From: Pyxidicoccus parkwaysis | GTDB taxonomy: Bacteria; Myxococcota; Myxococcia; Myxococcales; Myxococcaceae | Direction of reading: 5' to 3' | NCBI RefSeq assembly: GCF_017301735.1 | Contig: NZ_CP071090.1 | Location: forward strand, 5,322,001-5,386,000 | DNA: 64,000 nt | Shown: in pieces, positions 36,171 to 45,480 of the stretch | How positions within the stretch are numbered: position 1 is the stretch's first letter | Layout: each line of letters opens with the position of its first letter | The notes under the pieces: model-generated | The model's input: only the letters and a program-made list of their open reading frames with translations | Database searches by the model: none | Told to the model about the DNA's origin: nothing | Position numbers and translations under genes: made by a program

Positions 36171-37346
36171 ATGACTTCCCGTCACCTTCCCAGAGCCGCC
36201 ATCGCCGGCTGTGTCCTCGTCATCCTCGCCGCGGTCGGCGTGGTGCTGCTGCGGCGCGAGGCCTCCTCGTCCCAGGATGCCCCCTCCGCGGCCTCCGGTA
36301 CCTCGGCCCAGGCCGTGTCGTCGGCGGCGCCCACCGGTACCGCCCCGTCCGCTCCCTCCACGCACAAGGACGGCCCCCGCGAGCAGATTCCCATGCCCGG
36401 CTGCTGGGAGGGGCTGCTGGAGCTCGACAAGAGCGCCTCGCTGGACTCGCTGCGCGCGGCGCTGGCGGAGGCCATCGGGGCCAATGACCGCTTCCTGGCC
36501 GAGTACCTCAAGGAACGGCTCACCGAGGTGGTGGGCAATGACGCCGCGCGCGGCCTGCAGCTCGTGGAGTGGGCGGCCGCGGCCAACGGGCCGGAGACGA
36601 GCCTGTACCTGGAGGCCCTCAAGGCCGCGCCGGCCGTGCGCAATCCCGCCGTCGCCGAGCGCCTGCTGAAGCTGGGCGAGGACAAGCGCGCCCAGATTGC
36701 CACCCGCGCCGCGGCCCTGGACACCCTGGAGACGCAGCACCGCTTCACGCCCGAGAGCATTCAGCGACTCAAGGCCATTGCCATGGACGTCGACGCGGAC
36801 TCCGCCGCCTGGCTGGCGACCCGCACCCTGGGCCGGGTGATGAAGGAGGACTACGAGCGCACCGGCAACTACGCCTCCTACTGGAAGGAGCTGCTCGACA
36901 TCGGCCAGACGTCCAAGGACCTGGCGGTGCGGCAGCTCGCGCTGGAGATGCCCTCCTATTCCAACCCGCTGCTGGACAGCGACTCCGTGGACCAGCTGGC
37001 CGAGCTGATGAAGAAGGACCCGGACCGGCAGGTGCGGGAGATGTCCGCCTTCCGGCTGGCGCGGACCGAGGACCCGAAGAAGGCGCTGGAGGCCTACCGC
37101 TCGGCCTTCGACACCGAGCCCAGCATCTGCGTGCGCTTCGCGATGATGCTCTACGCGCTGCGGGCCGCCGGGGCGGACGCGCTCCCCCTGGCAGCGGAGT
37201 TCGCGAGGAAGGACCCACGGCTCCAGCAGGACTACGTGGACTTCAAGGAGCTGTACGCGGCGGGCACGGTGGATTGGGCCCGCATCTGGATGAACAAGAA
37301 GGAGTACCACGAGTGTGTCGTCGAGGAAGGAGCGCCGCACGAATGA
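36171..37346 (+). CDS. Membrane-anchored helical-repeat protein
   Basis: A 391-residue protein with an N-terminal membrane anchor (about 8-28, AAIAGCVLVILAAVGVVLL), a Ser/Ala/Pro linker, then about 320 residues of paired helices that resemble HEAT/Armadillo-type repeats (for example VRNPAVAERLLKLGED, DLAVRQLALEMPSY, DRQVREMSAFRLAR). The anchor orientation suggests a periplasmic repeat domain. Its stop overlaps the start of the next gene (ATGA), and that gene also encodes a HEAT-type protein, so the two form an operon. The role is unknown; repeat proteins of this kind usually hold partners. It follows the M23 peptidase gene by 116 bp but with a terminator between. Confidence 0.75.
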   Translation: MTSRHLPRAAIAGCVLVILAAVGVVLLRREASSSQDAPSAASGTSAQAVSSAAPTGTAPSAPSTHKDGPREQIPMPGCWEGLLELDKSASLDSLRAALAEAIGANDRFLAEYLKERLTEVVGNDAARGLQLVEWAAAANGPETSLYLEALKAAPAVRNPAVAERLLKLGEDKRAQIATRAAALDTLETQHRFTPESIQRLKAIAMDVDADSAAWLATRTLGRVMKEDYERTGNYASYWKELLDIGQTSKDLAVRQLALEMPSYSNPLLDSDSVDQLAELMKKDPDRQVREMSAFRLARTEDPKKALEAYRSAFDTEPSICVRFAMMLYALRAAGADALPLAAEFARKDPRLQQDYVDFKELYAAGTVDWARIWMNKKEYHECVVEEGAPHE

Positions 37347-38368
37347 GCACGCCAGGCATGAGGAGCGGAGCGGTTCGAGGAGGCGTGCGCCCGGCGATGC
37401 TGCGCGCCGCGCTGGTGGCCCTGGGACTGGGGCTGACGCCGGGCCTGGCCCTGGCGCAGGACGCGGCGCCGAGGCCCCGGCAGACGGCCTGCACCGTCGA
37501 GGGCATGCTGGAGGACGTCCGGCTCGCGCTGAAGGAGGGCTCTCCGGCCTACCAGCGCTACGTGCGCTTCCGGCTCAAGGAGGCGGCCATCGCCATGTCG
37601 CCGGAGACGCTGCGCAACGCGGTCATGCAGGAGCGGGATCCCGCGGTGCTGGAGGTGGTGGGCTCGGCCCTGGCCACCAAGGCCAGCAACGCGCAGACGC
37701 CCGAGCTCGTCCAACCGCTGCTGTCGCGGGCCGTCCAGGACGCGGACCCGGGCCTGCGCGCCGCCGCGGTGAAGGCGCTCCGAGGCGCGCCCTCGGTGGA
37801 GTTCATGGCGCAGAACGGTGACGTCGTCACCTACGAGCAGCTCGTCCGGGACTCATCCCCGGAGGTCCGCCGGGCCGGGGCGGAGAACCTGGTGTCCGAG
37901 AGCGCGGAGATCTACTTCGGCCACCACAAGCCCGTTTCCGAGGCGGCCGTGAAGGCAGCGGCGGCCACGGAGGACCCCGCGGTGGCGGCGAAGCTGCTGG
38001 GCGAGGTCTCCATGGAGGCCGTGGGCCACGAAGCGGTGGAGTCCGTCACCCGTCAGCTCCGCGCGGACGACGTGAGCGTGCGCGCGGCGGCGGCCCGGGC
38101 GCTGGGCGGCGTGCCGGGGCCCGAGGCGGCGGGCGCGCGCCGCTCGCTGGTGGAGCTGTACCGCGGCGACACGAACCCGGCGGTGCGCGAGGCGGCGCTG
38201 GAGTCGCTGGCCCGGCTGGGGCAGTCCAGTGCGCGGCCGCTGATGGAGTCCCTGCGCGGGGTGGACGCGCGCATGGACCCGGGAATCGACGCCTGGCTGG
38301 GTGCCATGAAATTCAACCTCCAGGAGTGGGACCTGCTGCTGCGCGAGAAGCGGCGGCTGAGGAAGTAG
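37343..38368 (+). CDS. Secreted HEAT-repeat protein
   Basis: A 341-residue protein with a signal peptide (hydrophobic LRAALVALGLGLTPGLALA, cleavage near AQDAAP). About six HEAT-like repeats follow: DADPGLRAAAVKALR, DSSPEVRRAGAENLV, ADDVSVRAAAARALGG, DTNPAVREAALESLARLG. The start ATG overlaps the TGA of the previous gene. It is likely periplasmic or secreted and probably acts with the preceding membrane-anchored repeat protein. No catalytic motif is visible. Confidence 0.8.
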   Translation: MSTPGMRSGAVRGGVRPAMLRAALVALGLGLTPGLALAQDAAPRPRQTACTVEGMLEDVRLALKEGSPAYQRYVRFRLKEAAIAMSPETLRNAVMQERDPAVLEVVGSALATKASNAQTPELVQPLLSRAVQDADPGLRAAAVKALRGAPSVEFMAQNGDVVTYEQLVRDSSPEVRRAGAENLVSESAEIYFGHHKPVSEAAVKAAAATEDPAVAAKLLGEVSMEAVGHEAVESVTRQLRADDVSVRAAAARALGGVPGPEAAGARRSLVELYRGDTNPAVREAALESLARLGQSSARPLMESLRGVDARMDPGIDAWLGAMKFNLQEWDLLLREKRRLRK

Positions 38369-38731
38369 CGCGACAGCTACTGGGCAGCCATCCAACATGA
38401 ACCCTTATTCATGTGGCCGCACCATGGGTATTTGCATGTATTTGCACCCTCCATATCCGTTGATTTATTCAAAGACACCCCTGTCCGACACTGGGATGCC
38501 CGCGCCCTGAGTCCCAAACCCCGTCAGGACAATCGCTTGTATCTCGGAGTGTAATATCTTTTTACGCTAGCACTCTGACGGCCGGAGTGTTGTCACTCCA
38601 AGCAACTCCCGGATGTGAGCGATTTCCCGTGGGTTCCAGATTGGTCCGGCTCTTGCTCGGTGGCAGGACGCGCCGGCTGCGGCCGAAGAGAAGGTCCGGC
38701 GGCGTGTCCCCCGAATCAGAGGAAGATCGAC
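38369..38731. other. Intergenic region upstream of the M57 protease
   Basis: A 363-bp region, AT-richer than its surroundings between about 38390 and 38570. It contains tracts such as tgtaatatctttttacg and a repeated cggagtgt motif, so it probably holds the M57 promoter. No gene with an SD is seen. Confidence 0.5.
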
Positions 38732-39502
38732 ATGCTCAAGAAGACGGCAATCCTCGCGGTGAGCTGTGGTGCGTTGCTGGTGGGCTGCGGCACCGACCTG
38801 GAGACGGAGAACCAGGAGATCATCTCCAACCTGGTCGAGGCCGGGTATCAGGCCGACGACATCATGGTGGTGGACGGTGCCGTGTACGCGGGCCGCGACG
38901 CTCGCGTGAGCCTCAAGGCGTCCCGCGAGATGATCGCGTCGAAGAAGGGCCCGGAGCAGTACCGGACGAGCAACCTCATCAACACCAGCGTCGTGACGCT
39001 GATCTGCGTCAACCCCACGACCCAGTTCAACAAGTACGCCAACCTCAGCGCGGGTCTCGACCTGGCCATCGAGAACTACAACCAGCGCAACCTCGCCATC
39101 CGGTTCGTGCGCGGTCCGGCCGCCGGCTGCAACGCGACCATCATCGCGAAGACCGCGGGTGGTACCGGCGGCTCCGCGGGCTTCCCCTCGGGCGGCCAGC
39201 CCTACACCGACATCAATATCGGCACGGGCCTCAACAAGTACAGCGTGGACGTGAACGAGCACGTCATCACCCACGAGCTGGGCCACTGCATCGGCTTCCG
39301 CCACTCGGACTACTACAACCGGGCCATCAGCTGCGGCGGCGCCGCCAGCAACGAGGGTGACGCCGGCATTGGCGCCATCCTCATCCCCGGCACGCCGAGC
39401 ACGGCCACCGTGGGCGGGTCCATCATGAACTCCTGCTTCCGGTCGACCGAGACCGGCGAGTGGACCAGCTCCGACATCACCGCGCTGGACGCGATGTACT
39501 GA
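38732..39502 (+). CDS. M57-family zinc metalloprotease lipoprotein
   Basis: A 256-residue protein with a lipoprotein signal (MLKKTAILAVSCGALLVGC, lipobox LVGC) and an AGAGGAAG SD. The zinc motif HELGHCIGFRH (about 179-189) is the extended HExxHxxGxxH of metzincins, and the surrounding sequence fits the myxobacterial Peptidase_M57 family. Substrate-side residues include SIMNSCF, the position of the Met-turn. It is probably processed and released or kept on the outer membrane, helping degrade prey or matrix proteins. It is monocistronic, with paired hairpins after the stop. Confidence 0.92.
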   Translation: MLKKTAILAVSCGALLVGCGTDLETENQEIISNLVEAGYQADDIMVVDGAVYAGRDARVSLKASREMIASKKGPEQYRTSNLINTSVVTLICVNPTTQFNKYANLSAGLDLAIENYNQRNLAIRFVRGPAAGCNATIIAKTAGGTGGSAGFPSGGQPYTDINIGTGLNKYSVDVNEHVITHELGHCIGFRHSDYYNRAISCGGAASNEGDAGIGAILIPGTPSTATVGGSIMNSCFRSTETGEWTSSDITALDAMY

Positions 39503-39516
39503 GAACTGGCGCAACA

Positions 39517-39613
39517 GCCCCCGGGTCTGGGCATGACTCGGGGGCTTGCGCCTCGCGGGTGTGAGGACACCACTTCGTGCCGGGCATCGCGAGGAAGCTG
39601 CGTGCCCGGCACG
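39517..39613 (+). terminator. Two successive terminator hairpins after the M57 gene
   Basis: The first stem is GCCCCCG/CGGGGGC with an inner GTC/GAC (39517-39545). The second is CGTGCCGGGCA/TGCCCGGCACG with a 16-nt loop (39576-39613). They lie between convergent genes and can serve both strands. Confidence 0.7.
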
Positions 39614-39697
39614 GCCATTCAGGTCGCGTGGGTGCGGGCCTGCGCGCGCCCGGAGGTCCGGAGATCTTCCAGGCCTTCAGTCCGAAGTGCCGAAGAC

Positions 39698-40849
39698 TCA
39701 GCCAAGCCCCCAGCCGAGCAGGGCCGCGTCCTGTCCCCACGGCGCGACCCACTGCACGCCCACCGACAGCGCCCCCAGCGGACGCGGGAGACACAGCGTC
39801 GGCGCGCCCAGCAGGCTCCACGGCGCGGTGATGCGCAGCACCGCACGCCGCACCGGCAGCGTTCCTTCCGAGACGACGACTTCGTCCTGGTCCATCATTG
39901 GAGCCGCGTCCGGCACCGCGGGGCCGAGCAGCACGTCCACCTCGCCGAACAACGCCTCCAGTCGCGTGCGGTACGCCTCACGCCTGGCGCGCGCGGCCGC
40001 CACGTCCGCGGGGCTCAGCGCCGCCCCCACGCGCAGGTTCGCTTCCGTCGCGGCGATGAAGCCCGGCGCTTCGCTCGCCAGGGCGCGCGCATGAATGGCC
40101 GCCGCCTCGCTCAGCACGATGGGGGTGTACGCATCCATCACGTCGGGGAAGGACACCTGCGTGACTCGCGCGCCCAGCGTCGCCACACGCGTCGCTTCCG
40201 CCTCCACCACGGCCCAGACCTCCGGGGTGACCCAGGCACGAATGTCCCATACGCCTACCCGCACGCCGGTCCACGTCCGTGGTGTCACGGCCTCGCCCGA
40301 CAGGGCCGTATGGACACGCACCACTCCGCGCACGTCCCGCGCGAGCGGCCCCGTGTGGTCGCAGGTGAAGCTCAGCGGCAGCACGCCGTCGGTGGGCCAG
40401 GCGGCACTGCCCTTCGTGGGCTTGAAGCCCACGACTCCGCACCACGCGGCCGGCACGCGGATGCTGCCACCCGTGTCCGTGCCGAGCGCGAAGTCCACCT
40501 CGCCCGTCGCGACGCTCACGGCCGCACCGCCGCTGGAGCCTCCAGCCACACGCGTGGAATCCAACGGGTTGCGAGTACCACCGAAGGCATTGGCACCGGT
40601 GATACCGAGCGCCACCTCATGCAGGTGCGTCTTGCCGACGAGCGTCGCCCCGAGCCCCAGGAGCCGGGCCACGAGTGGACTGTCCCCCACTTCGGGCAGG
40701 ACCGCCCGTGAGCTGCCCTTGAGCGGCCAACCAGGCACGCCGTACAGGTCCTTCGCGCTGAACGTCAGTCCCGCCAGCGGCCCATCCGCCGCGCCACGTA
40801 GGGGAGACTCCGGGCGGTACGCCCAGGCTCCGTATGGGTCCATCGTCAT
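39698..40849 (-). CDS. Amidase signature family enzyme
   Basis: A 383-residue amidase. The Ser-cisSer-Lys triad is visible: Lys in TFSAKDLYG (about 30), the Gly/Ser-rich [15 protein letters not shown] (about 103-117), and the nucleophile Ser in [10 protein letters not shown] (about 124-133). CGVVGFKPT, the conserved following motif, is present. Members hydrolyse small amides or transfer ammonia. It lacks the GatB/GatC context, so it is a catabolic or detoxifying amidase rather than a tRNA amidotransferase. The start is ATG 40849 or 40843; neither has a good SD. It is a little shorter than typical (about 450). Confidence 0.88.
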   Translation of the reverse strand: MTMDPYGAWAYRPESPLRGAADGPLAGLTFSAKDLYGVPGWPLKGSSRAVLPEVGDSPLVARLLGLGATLVGKTHLHEVALGITGANAFGGTRNPLDSTRVAGGSSGGAAVSVATGEVDFALGTDTGGSIRVPAAWCGVVGFKPTKGSAAWPTDGVLPLSFTCDHTGPLARDVRGVVRVHTALSGEAVTPRTWTGVRVGVWDIRAWVTPEVWAVVEAEATRVATLGARVTQVSFPDVMDAYTPIVLSEAAAIHARALASEAPGFIAATEANLRVGAALSPADVAAARARREAYRTRLEALFGEVDVLLGPAVPDAAPMMDQDEVVVSEGTLPVRRAVLRITAPWSLLGAPTLCLPRPLGALSVGVQWVAPWGQDAALLGWGLG

Positions 40850-40984
40850 GCCAGGAGTGTACCGGACGCGGTGGGTGTCGACGTGGAGTACGGCCGGCAC
40901 GTTTGACTCGCCGGACCGCTCCCCTTCTACTTCCGGACGTGGCGCCCTTCCGGCGCCCGCCTTCACCTCACGAGGGGGAGCACC

Positions 40985-41329
40985 ATGGGTCTGAAGCAGG
41001 CAATCGAGAGCCTCGGCAACCAGATTGATGACCTGAGCAAGCTGGAGGTCGTCACGTACACGGGCAAGGTGGACGTCGCCATCAGCGGGACGGGCGCCAT
41101 CGACTGGGACAAGCTGAAGACGGCGGCGAAGACCAACGGCGACGTGAAGCTGGTCGCGGCCACCCAGCTCAACTTCGATGGGGATAGCTACTCGTTCCAG
41201 ACGAACGAGGAGCTGCCGCGCATCAACGAGCTGCTCGCGCTGCACCAGCAGGCCATCAACAGCAGCCTCCAGGCGCGCAAGGCCATCACCGACTTCTTCG
41301 CCACCTCCATCAAGAAGCTGGTGGAATAA
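40985..41329 (+). CDS. Small hypothetical protein, first of an unknown pair
   Basis: A 114-residue soluble protein with a strong SD (GAGGGGGAG). It has an amphipathic N-terminal helix, a central strand-rich part ([31 protein letters not shown]) and a C-terminal helix ([19 protein letters not shown]). No domain is recognised. It is followed after 7 bp by a large protein with peptidoglycan-binding-like repeats, so the two are co-translated. Confidence 0.75.
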   Translation: MGLKQAIESLGNQIDDLSKLEVVTYTGKVDVAISGTGAIDWDKLKTAAKTNGDVKLVAATQLNFDGDSYSFQTNEELPRINELLALHQQAINSSLQARKAITDFFATSIKKLVE

Positions 41330-41336
41330 GCCTCCC

Positions 41337-42932
41337 ATGCCTCCGACGCCGGAGCTCGACAAGCTCAAGCTCGCGTTCACGGGGGCGCGGAAGCTTCCTG
41401 CCGCCACGCAGGGCGTCCAGCTCCGCGTGGGCGCGGATGCGCTGGAGGATGCCGAGCTGCTGGAGGAGAACCTCCGGCGGCTCGAAGACGCGGCGGGCCT
41501 GTCCCCGCTGCCCCCGGCCGTGGTTCCGGTGAAGGCCGAGGAGGAGTACGAGCTGCGCGTCCGCGCGGTGCGCCTGCGCCTGTCCCATCTGGGCTTCAAG
41601 GACGTGGGCGACCTCGACAGCGGGAAGATGGACGTCAAGCTCCTCAAGGCGCTGCACAGCTTCCGCCAGGAGGCGGGGCTGCCCCGGAACGTGGGCATCG
41701 ATGCGCCCACGTGGGACGCGCTCCAGGAGCTGGTCGCGCTGGAGCCGCCGTTCAACGTGGACCGCTGGGTGTCCCCCGAGGGCAAGCTCAACCCCGTGCT
41801 GACGCGGGCCATGCAGCTGCGCCTCACGGTGCTCGGGATGCGGGACAACAGACCCGTGGACGGCGTGGAGGACCAGTACACGCGGATTCCCCTCGCGCGC
41901 TTCGAAGGCGTCGTCTCCATGCTGCGACTGGCGGAGACGTCCACCCTCGCGAAGAAGGACCTCCGCAAGAAGAAGGACGTCATCGAGCTGCTGTTCAACC
42001 ATGACGCGCAGATGGATGCGGTGGCCGAGGGCGGGCCCCGGGTCCGGGAGGCTCTGAAGGACGGCCTGGAGCTGAACGAGCAGAAGGACCTGGACCCGGA
42101 GAAGCGCTACCTGCTGCGGCTCGCCCGCGCCGAGCTGTGGCTCAACGGCTACCCCATTGGCGACATCCGCGAGCCCGTGCGGGAGAAGCCCATGCGGGCA
42201 TCGCTCCAGGTGCACTGGCAACACGTGGCGCCCGCGCCGCTGTCCGCGAGCGCGCTGAGCCAACTGACAGACCGGCTGAGGCTGGAGACCTTCCAGGAGC
42301 TCGCGCGCCAGCAGCATGAGCCCGAGGTGTCCCCCGAGGAGCTGGCCGCCTTCGTGAAGGCCAACGAGTCCACGCTGCAGGACTATTGGACACGCGACGT
42401 GCCCAACAACGACTTCTTCCTCTGGGACGGCCTGCGCCGGGCCTTCCGGTGGCTGGGGCGCCAGGTGAAGCGGCTGGCCGAAGGGCTGGCGGACCTGGTG
42501 CGGCGGGGGGTCGACTACGCCGTCACGCTGGTGAAGAACGTCTTCCGCGCGCTCTTCCAGAAGGCCAACCAGGTGCTGACCACCATCCGCAAGGCAGCCA
42601 CGGCCTTCGTGGACGGCGTGGGCCTCTACCTCAAGGGCGAGCTGCGGGAGGGCACGCCGAACGTGCGCGCGGTCTGCCGCTTCCGACCGGACGGCGACAC
42701 CGACCTGCTGGTGCTGGGCGACGACGGCATCGACGCCGCGAAGGTGGTGTTGGAGCGGATGAAGCGGGTGGGCCTCGCGCTCCAGCTCGCGGCGACCGTG
42801 CTGGCCCTGGTGGTGGGGTTGGTGGGCGCGGCGGCCCGGGGGCTCATCGGCTGGATTGCCCTCATCGCCCAGCTCGTCCGCGCCGCGCCCGAGCTGCTCT
42901 CCCTGGTCGAGGCGCTCGCGGCCCTGGCCTGA
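41337..42932 (+). CDS. Hypothetical protein with peptidoglycan-binding-like domains and C-terminal membrane segment
   Basis: A 531-residue protein. Residues about 65-135 resemble a PG_binding_1 fold ([14 protein letters not shown] ... [14 protein letters not shown] ... TWDALQEL), and a second, weaker copy is at about 150-215. Residues 340-420 are amphipathic helices ([22 protein letters not shown]), and a hydrophobic segment at about 475-505 ([22 protein letters not shown]) could span a membrane. There is no signal peptide, so if it is exported it uses another route. The architecture is reminiscent of effectors of contractile injection systems, but no such machinery is in the window. The function is unknown. 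Confidence 0.72.
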   Translation: MPPTPELDKLKLAFTGARKLPAATQGVQLRVGADALEDAELLEENLRRLEDAAGLSPLPPAVVPVKAEEEYELRVRAVRLRLSHLGFKDVGDLDSGKMDVKLLKALHSFRQEAGLPRNVGIDAPTWDALQELVALEPPFNVDRWVSPEGKLNPVLTRAMQLRLTVLGMRDNRPVDGVEDQYTRIPLARFEGVVSMLRLAETSTLAKKDLRKKKDVIELLFNHDAQMDAVAEGGPRVREALKDGLELNEQKDLDPEKRYLLRLARAELWLNGYPIGDIREPVREKPMRASLQVHWQHVAPAPLSASALSQLTDRLRLETFQELARQQHEPEVSPEELAAFVKANESTLQDYWTRDVPNNDFFLWDGLRRAFRWLGRQVKRLAEGLADLVRRGVDYAVTLVKNVFRALFQKANQVLTTIRKAATAFVDGVGLYLKGELREGTPNVRAVCRFRPDGDTDLLVLGDDGIDAAKVVLERMKRVGLALQLAATVLALVVGLVGAAARGLIGWIALIAQLVRAAPELLSLVEALAALA

Positions 42933-43005
42933 GGGGTGCACGCGAGAGGTGACCGGTGCATGCCGGGGAGGAGGCGGAGCGCTTCCCGGCGCGGGAGGTC
43001 TTCCG

Positions 43006-43602
43006 TCATTCCTCGCGTGGGCGCCAAAGCCGCCAGCAGAGCGGTATCAGCGTGGCGGCGATGGTGGCCTTGACGAGCGCGCCCGGGATGAAGGGCACGA
43101 ACCCCTTCTGCAATGCCGTGGCGAAATCGAACCGGGCAACGACAGCGAGCCAGGGCACGCCGACGGCGAAGATGGCCAGCTGTCCCGCGACGAAGAGTGG
43201 CAGGGCCTTCCACGCGGACCGGTCCAGACCTCGGCGCGCCGCCAACCCCACCAGGAAGGCCGCCGGAATGAAGCCCACCAGGAAGCCACCCGTGGGCCCG
43301 AGGACCTGCTCGAAGCCGCTGGCCCCCCGTGAGTAGAACGGCAGTCCCACCGCCCCCAGCAGCACATAGGTCAGCTGCCCCAGCATGCCTCGCAACGGCC
43401 CGAGCGCCGCGGCGGTGAGCATGACCGCGAGCGTCTGGCCGGTGATGGGCACGGGCGAGCCAGGCACCGCGACGGCGAGCTGCGAGAGAAGCGCGGTGAA
43501 CAGGGCGGCTCCGAGCACGAGCATCACGTCATGTGCCCGCGTACGGGCGAACCGGTCGGCCAGGACGGCGGGCTGAGGCTGGACGACGGATGCGGTGACC
43601 AA
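43006..43602 (-). CDS. bioY: Biotin transporter substrate-binding subunit BioY
   Basis: A 198-residue integral membrane protein with about six helices. The BioY signatures are visible: PVPITGQTLAVML, GPLRGMLGQLTYVLLGAVGLPFY and GPTGGFLVGFIPAA. BioY is the S component of an ECF biotin transporter and can act alone or with a shared energising module; no bioM/bioN is next to it. The start is a TTG, supported by GGAGG about 8 nt upstream. It diverges from marR, with about 200 bp between them. No biotin repressor box is evident. Confidence 0.93.
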   Translation of the reverse strand: MVTASVVQPQPAVLADRFARTRAHDVMLVLGAALFTALLSQLAVAVPGSPVPITGQTLAVMLTAAALGPLRGMLGQLTYVLLGAVGLPFYSRGASGFEQVLGPTGGFLVGFIPAAFLVGLAARRGLDRSAWKALPLFVAGQLAIFAVGVPWLAVVARFDFATALQKGFVPFIPGALVKATIAATLIPLCWRLWRPREE

Positions 43603-43790
43603 GATGAACCTCCGGGGCCGGCAGGACGAAGCGCCGGGTTACCCGCGCACGCCTCGGGACGCAACCCTCACCTGGCGCGCCCCGGCGGTCCTCCGAGCGG
43701 GTGCATCCGAGGCTACGCCGCGGCCTGCCGCGCGGGGCCCGCGTCCCGGGCTCAGCCGTCCGAATTGACTTCCTTCACGCGACCCGATAG

Positions 43791-43803
43791 TTCGCTATAC
43801 GAA
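43791..43803. promoter_or_regulatory. Short dyad next to the marR start
   Basis: The sequence TTCGCTATACGAA (arms TTCG/CGAA) directly precedes the marR ATG. It is a candidate operator for autoregulation, but it is short and unsupported by a second copy. Confidence 0.3.
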
Positions 43804-44283
43804 ATGTTTCAGAAAGCGAAGGGTCGGGACCTCGACCTCATCATCGAGACGCTCGTCTACCTCCAGGCGGAGGGGCGCCGGCTGGCCCGCATCGAGTGCG
43901 AGCGCGTGGGCGTCAGCCCGACGCAGCTCAACGTCATCATGCTGCTCGACCAGATCGAGGCGCTGACCTGCTCGGAGCTGGGGCGCCGGCTGGCGACCCA
44001 GAACTCCACGGTGACGGGCATCGTCGACCGGATGGTGGACGCCGGGCTGGTGAAGCGCGAGCAGTCCCAGGAAGACCGCCGCATCTGGCACATCCGGCTG
44101 ACCGAGCGCGGGAGCCAGATTGCCCGTCAGGTCGACGTGGCGCCCTGGGCCATCCTGCGGCGGGCCATCAACGCCATGGAGCCCTCGGAGCAGAAGCAAT
44201 TGTTCAAGCTCCTGCGAGGGCTGGCCGGAGAAGTCGCCGTGCAGATCGAGAAGGCGAACGGAAGCAAACGCGAGAAGGCCTGA
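43804..44283 (+). CDS. MarR-family transcriptional regulator
   Basis: A 159-residue winged-helix regulator. The helix-turn-helix is at about 55-80 (TCSELGRRLATQNSTVTGIVDRMVDAGLV), followed by the wing KREQSQEDRRIWHIRLTERG. MarR proteins bind as dimers and release DNA on ligand binding, often an acyl-CoA or aromatic acid. It lies 11 bp upstream of an acyl-CoA dehydrogenase gene in the same direction, so it probably controls fatty-acid or acyl-CoA catabolism in response to an acyl ligand. No SD is seen; the ATG at 43804 fits the domain start. Confidence 0.9.
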   Translation: MFQKAKGRDLDLIIETLVYLQAEGRRLARIECERVGVSPTQLNVIMLLDQIEALTCSELGRRLATQNSTVTGIVDRMVDAGLVKREQSQEDRRIWHIRLTERGSQIARQVDVAPWAILRRAINAMEPSEQKQLFKLLRGLAGEVAVQIEKANGSKREKA

Positions 44284-44294
44284 GGACCCAGACA

Positions 44295-45467
44295 ATGCTC
44301 TTCACGGAAGAACACCAGAAGCTCCGCGCCACCATTGCCCGCTTCATCGACGAGGAGATCAACCCACACGTCGATGCCTGGGAGGAGGCGGAGATCTTCC
44401 CGGCACGGGAGGTCTTCAAGAAGATGGGCGCACTGGGGCTGCTCGGCATCACCAAGCCCACCGAGCACGGCGGCTCCGGGCTGGACTATTCCTACTCGGT
44501 CGCGTTCGCCGAGGAGCTCGGCCACTGCAACTGCGGCGCAATCCCCATGGCCATCGGCGTCCAGACGGACATGGCCACGCCGGCGCTGGCCCGCTATGGC
44601 TCCGAGGAGCTGAAGCGAGAGTTCCTGGCCCCCACCATCCAGGGTGAGCTCATCGCGTCGATTGGCGTCAGCGAGCCAGGCGCGGGCTCCGACGTGGCCG
44701 GGTTGAAGACCACCGCGGTGAAGGACGGCGACGACTACGTCATCAACGGCAGCAAGATGTGGATCACCAACGGCATGCAGTCCGACTGGATCTGCCTGCT
44801 CGCGAACACCAGCGACGACAAGCCGCACGTGAACAAGTCGCTCATCGTGGTCCCCATGAAGACCAGGGGCGTCACCCGGGCGAAGAAGCTCAAGAAGATT
44901 GGCATGTGGGCCTCGGACACGGCCCAGCTCTTCTTCGAAGACGTCCGCGTCCCCCAGCGCTACCTCATTGGCGAGGAGGGCATGGGCTTCATGATGCAGA
45001 TGCAGCAGTTCCAGGAGGAGCGACTCTTCGGCTCGGCGAGCACCTTGAAGGCCCTGGACCGGGCGGTGCAGCAGACCATCGACTACACGCGCGAGCGGAA
45101 CGCCTTCGGCATGTCGATCCTCGACAACCAGTCCGTCCACTTCAAGCTCGCCGAGTTGCAGAGCGAAATCGAGTCGCTCCGCGCCCTCGTCTACCGCACG
45201 TGCGAGATGTACATCGCGAACCCGGATGACATGGAGACCGTCAAGCTGGCCTCCATGTGCAAGCTCAAGGCGGGCCGGCTCTCGCGCGTCGTCACCGATG
45301 CATGCCTCCAGTACTGGGGAGGCATGGGCTACACCTGGGACAACCCCGTCTCGCGCAACTTCCGCGACAGCCGGCTGATCTCCATCGGCGGCGGTGCGGA
45401 CGAGGTGATGCTCGGCATCATCTGCAAGCTGATGGGCATCCTCCCCCGCAAGAAGAAGACCTCCTGA
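44295..45467 (+). CDS. Acyl-CoA dehydrogenase
   Basis: A 390-residue flavoenzyme. The FAD-binding middle domain has SIGVSEPGAGSDVAGL and GSKMWITNG. The C-terminal domain has YWGGMGYTWDNPVSRNFRDSRL. Where many members have the catalytic Glu (YEGT), this one reads ISIGGGADEVML, as in enzymes acting on branched or citronellyl-type acyl-CoAs. In those enzymes the base lies in an earlier helix; QFQEERLFGSAS (about 236-247) could supply it. It oxidises acyl-CoA to enoyl-CoA, passing electrons to ETF. It is probably co-transcribed with and regulated by the upstream MarR. The substrate is uncertain. Confidence 0.93.
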   Translation: MLFTEEHQKLRATIARFIDEEINPHVDAWEEAEIFPAREVFKKMGALGLLGITKPTEHGGSGLDYSYSVAFAEELGHCNCGAIPMAIGVQTDMATPALARYGSEELKREFLAPTIQGELIASIGVSEPGAGSDVAGLKTTAVKDGDDYVINGSKMWITNGMQSDWICLLANTSDDKPHVNKSLIVVPMKTRGVTRAKKLKKIGMWASDTAQLFFEDVRVPQRYLIGEEGMGFMMQMQQFQEERLFGSASTLKALDRAVQQTIDYTRERNAFGMSILDNQSVHFKLAELQSEIESLRALVYRTCEMYIANPDDMETVKLASMCKLKAGRLSRVVTDACLQYWGGMGYTWDNPVSRNFRDSRLISIGGGADEVMLGIICKLMGILPRKKKTS

Positions 45468-45480
45468 CCGTGCCCCTTCT

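Noticed and set aside
43603-43790. Riboswitch upstream of bioY
   Set aside because: No conserved riboswitch core was recognised; the sequence is GC-rich with only short chance stems.
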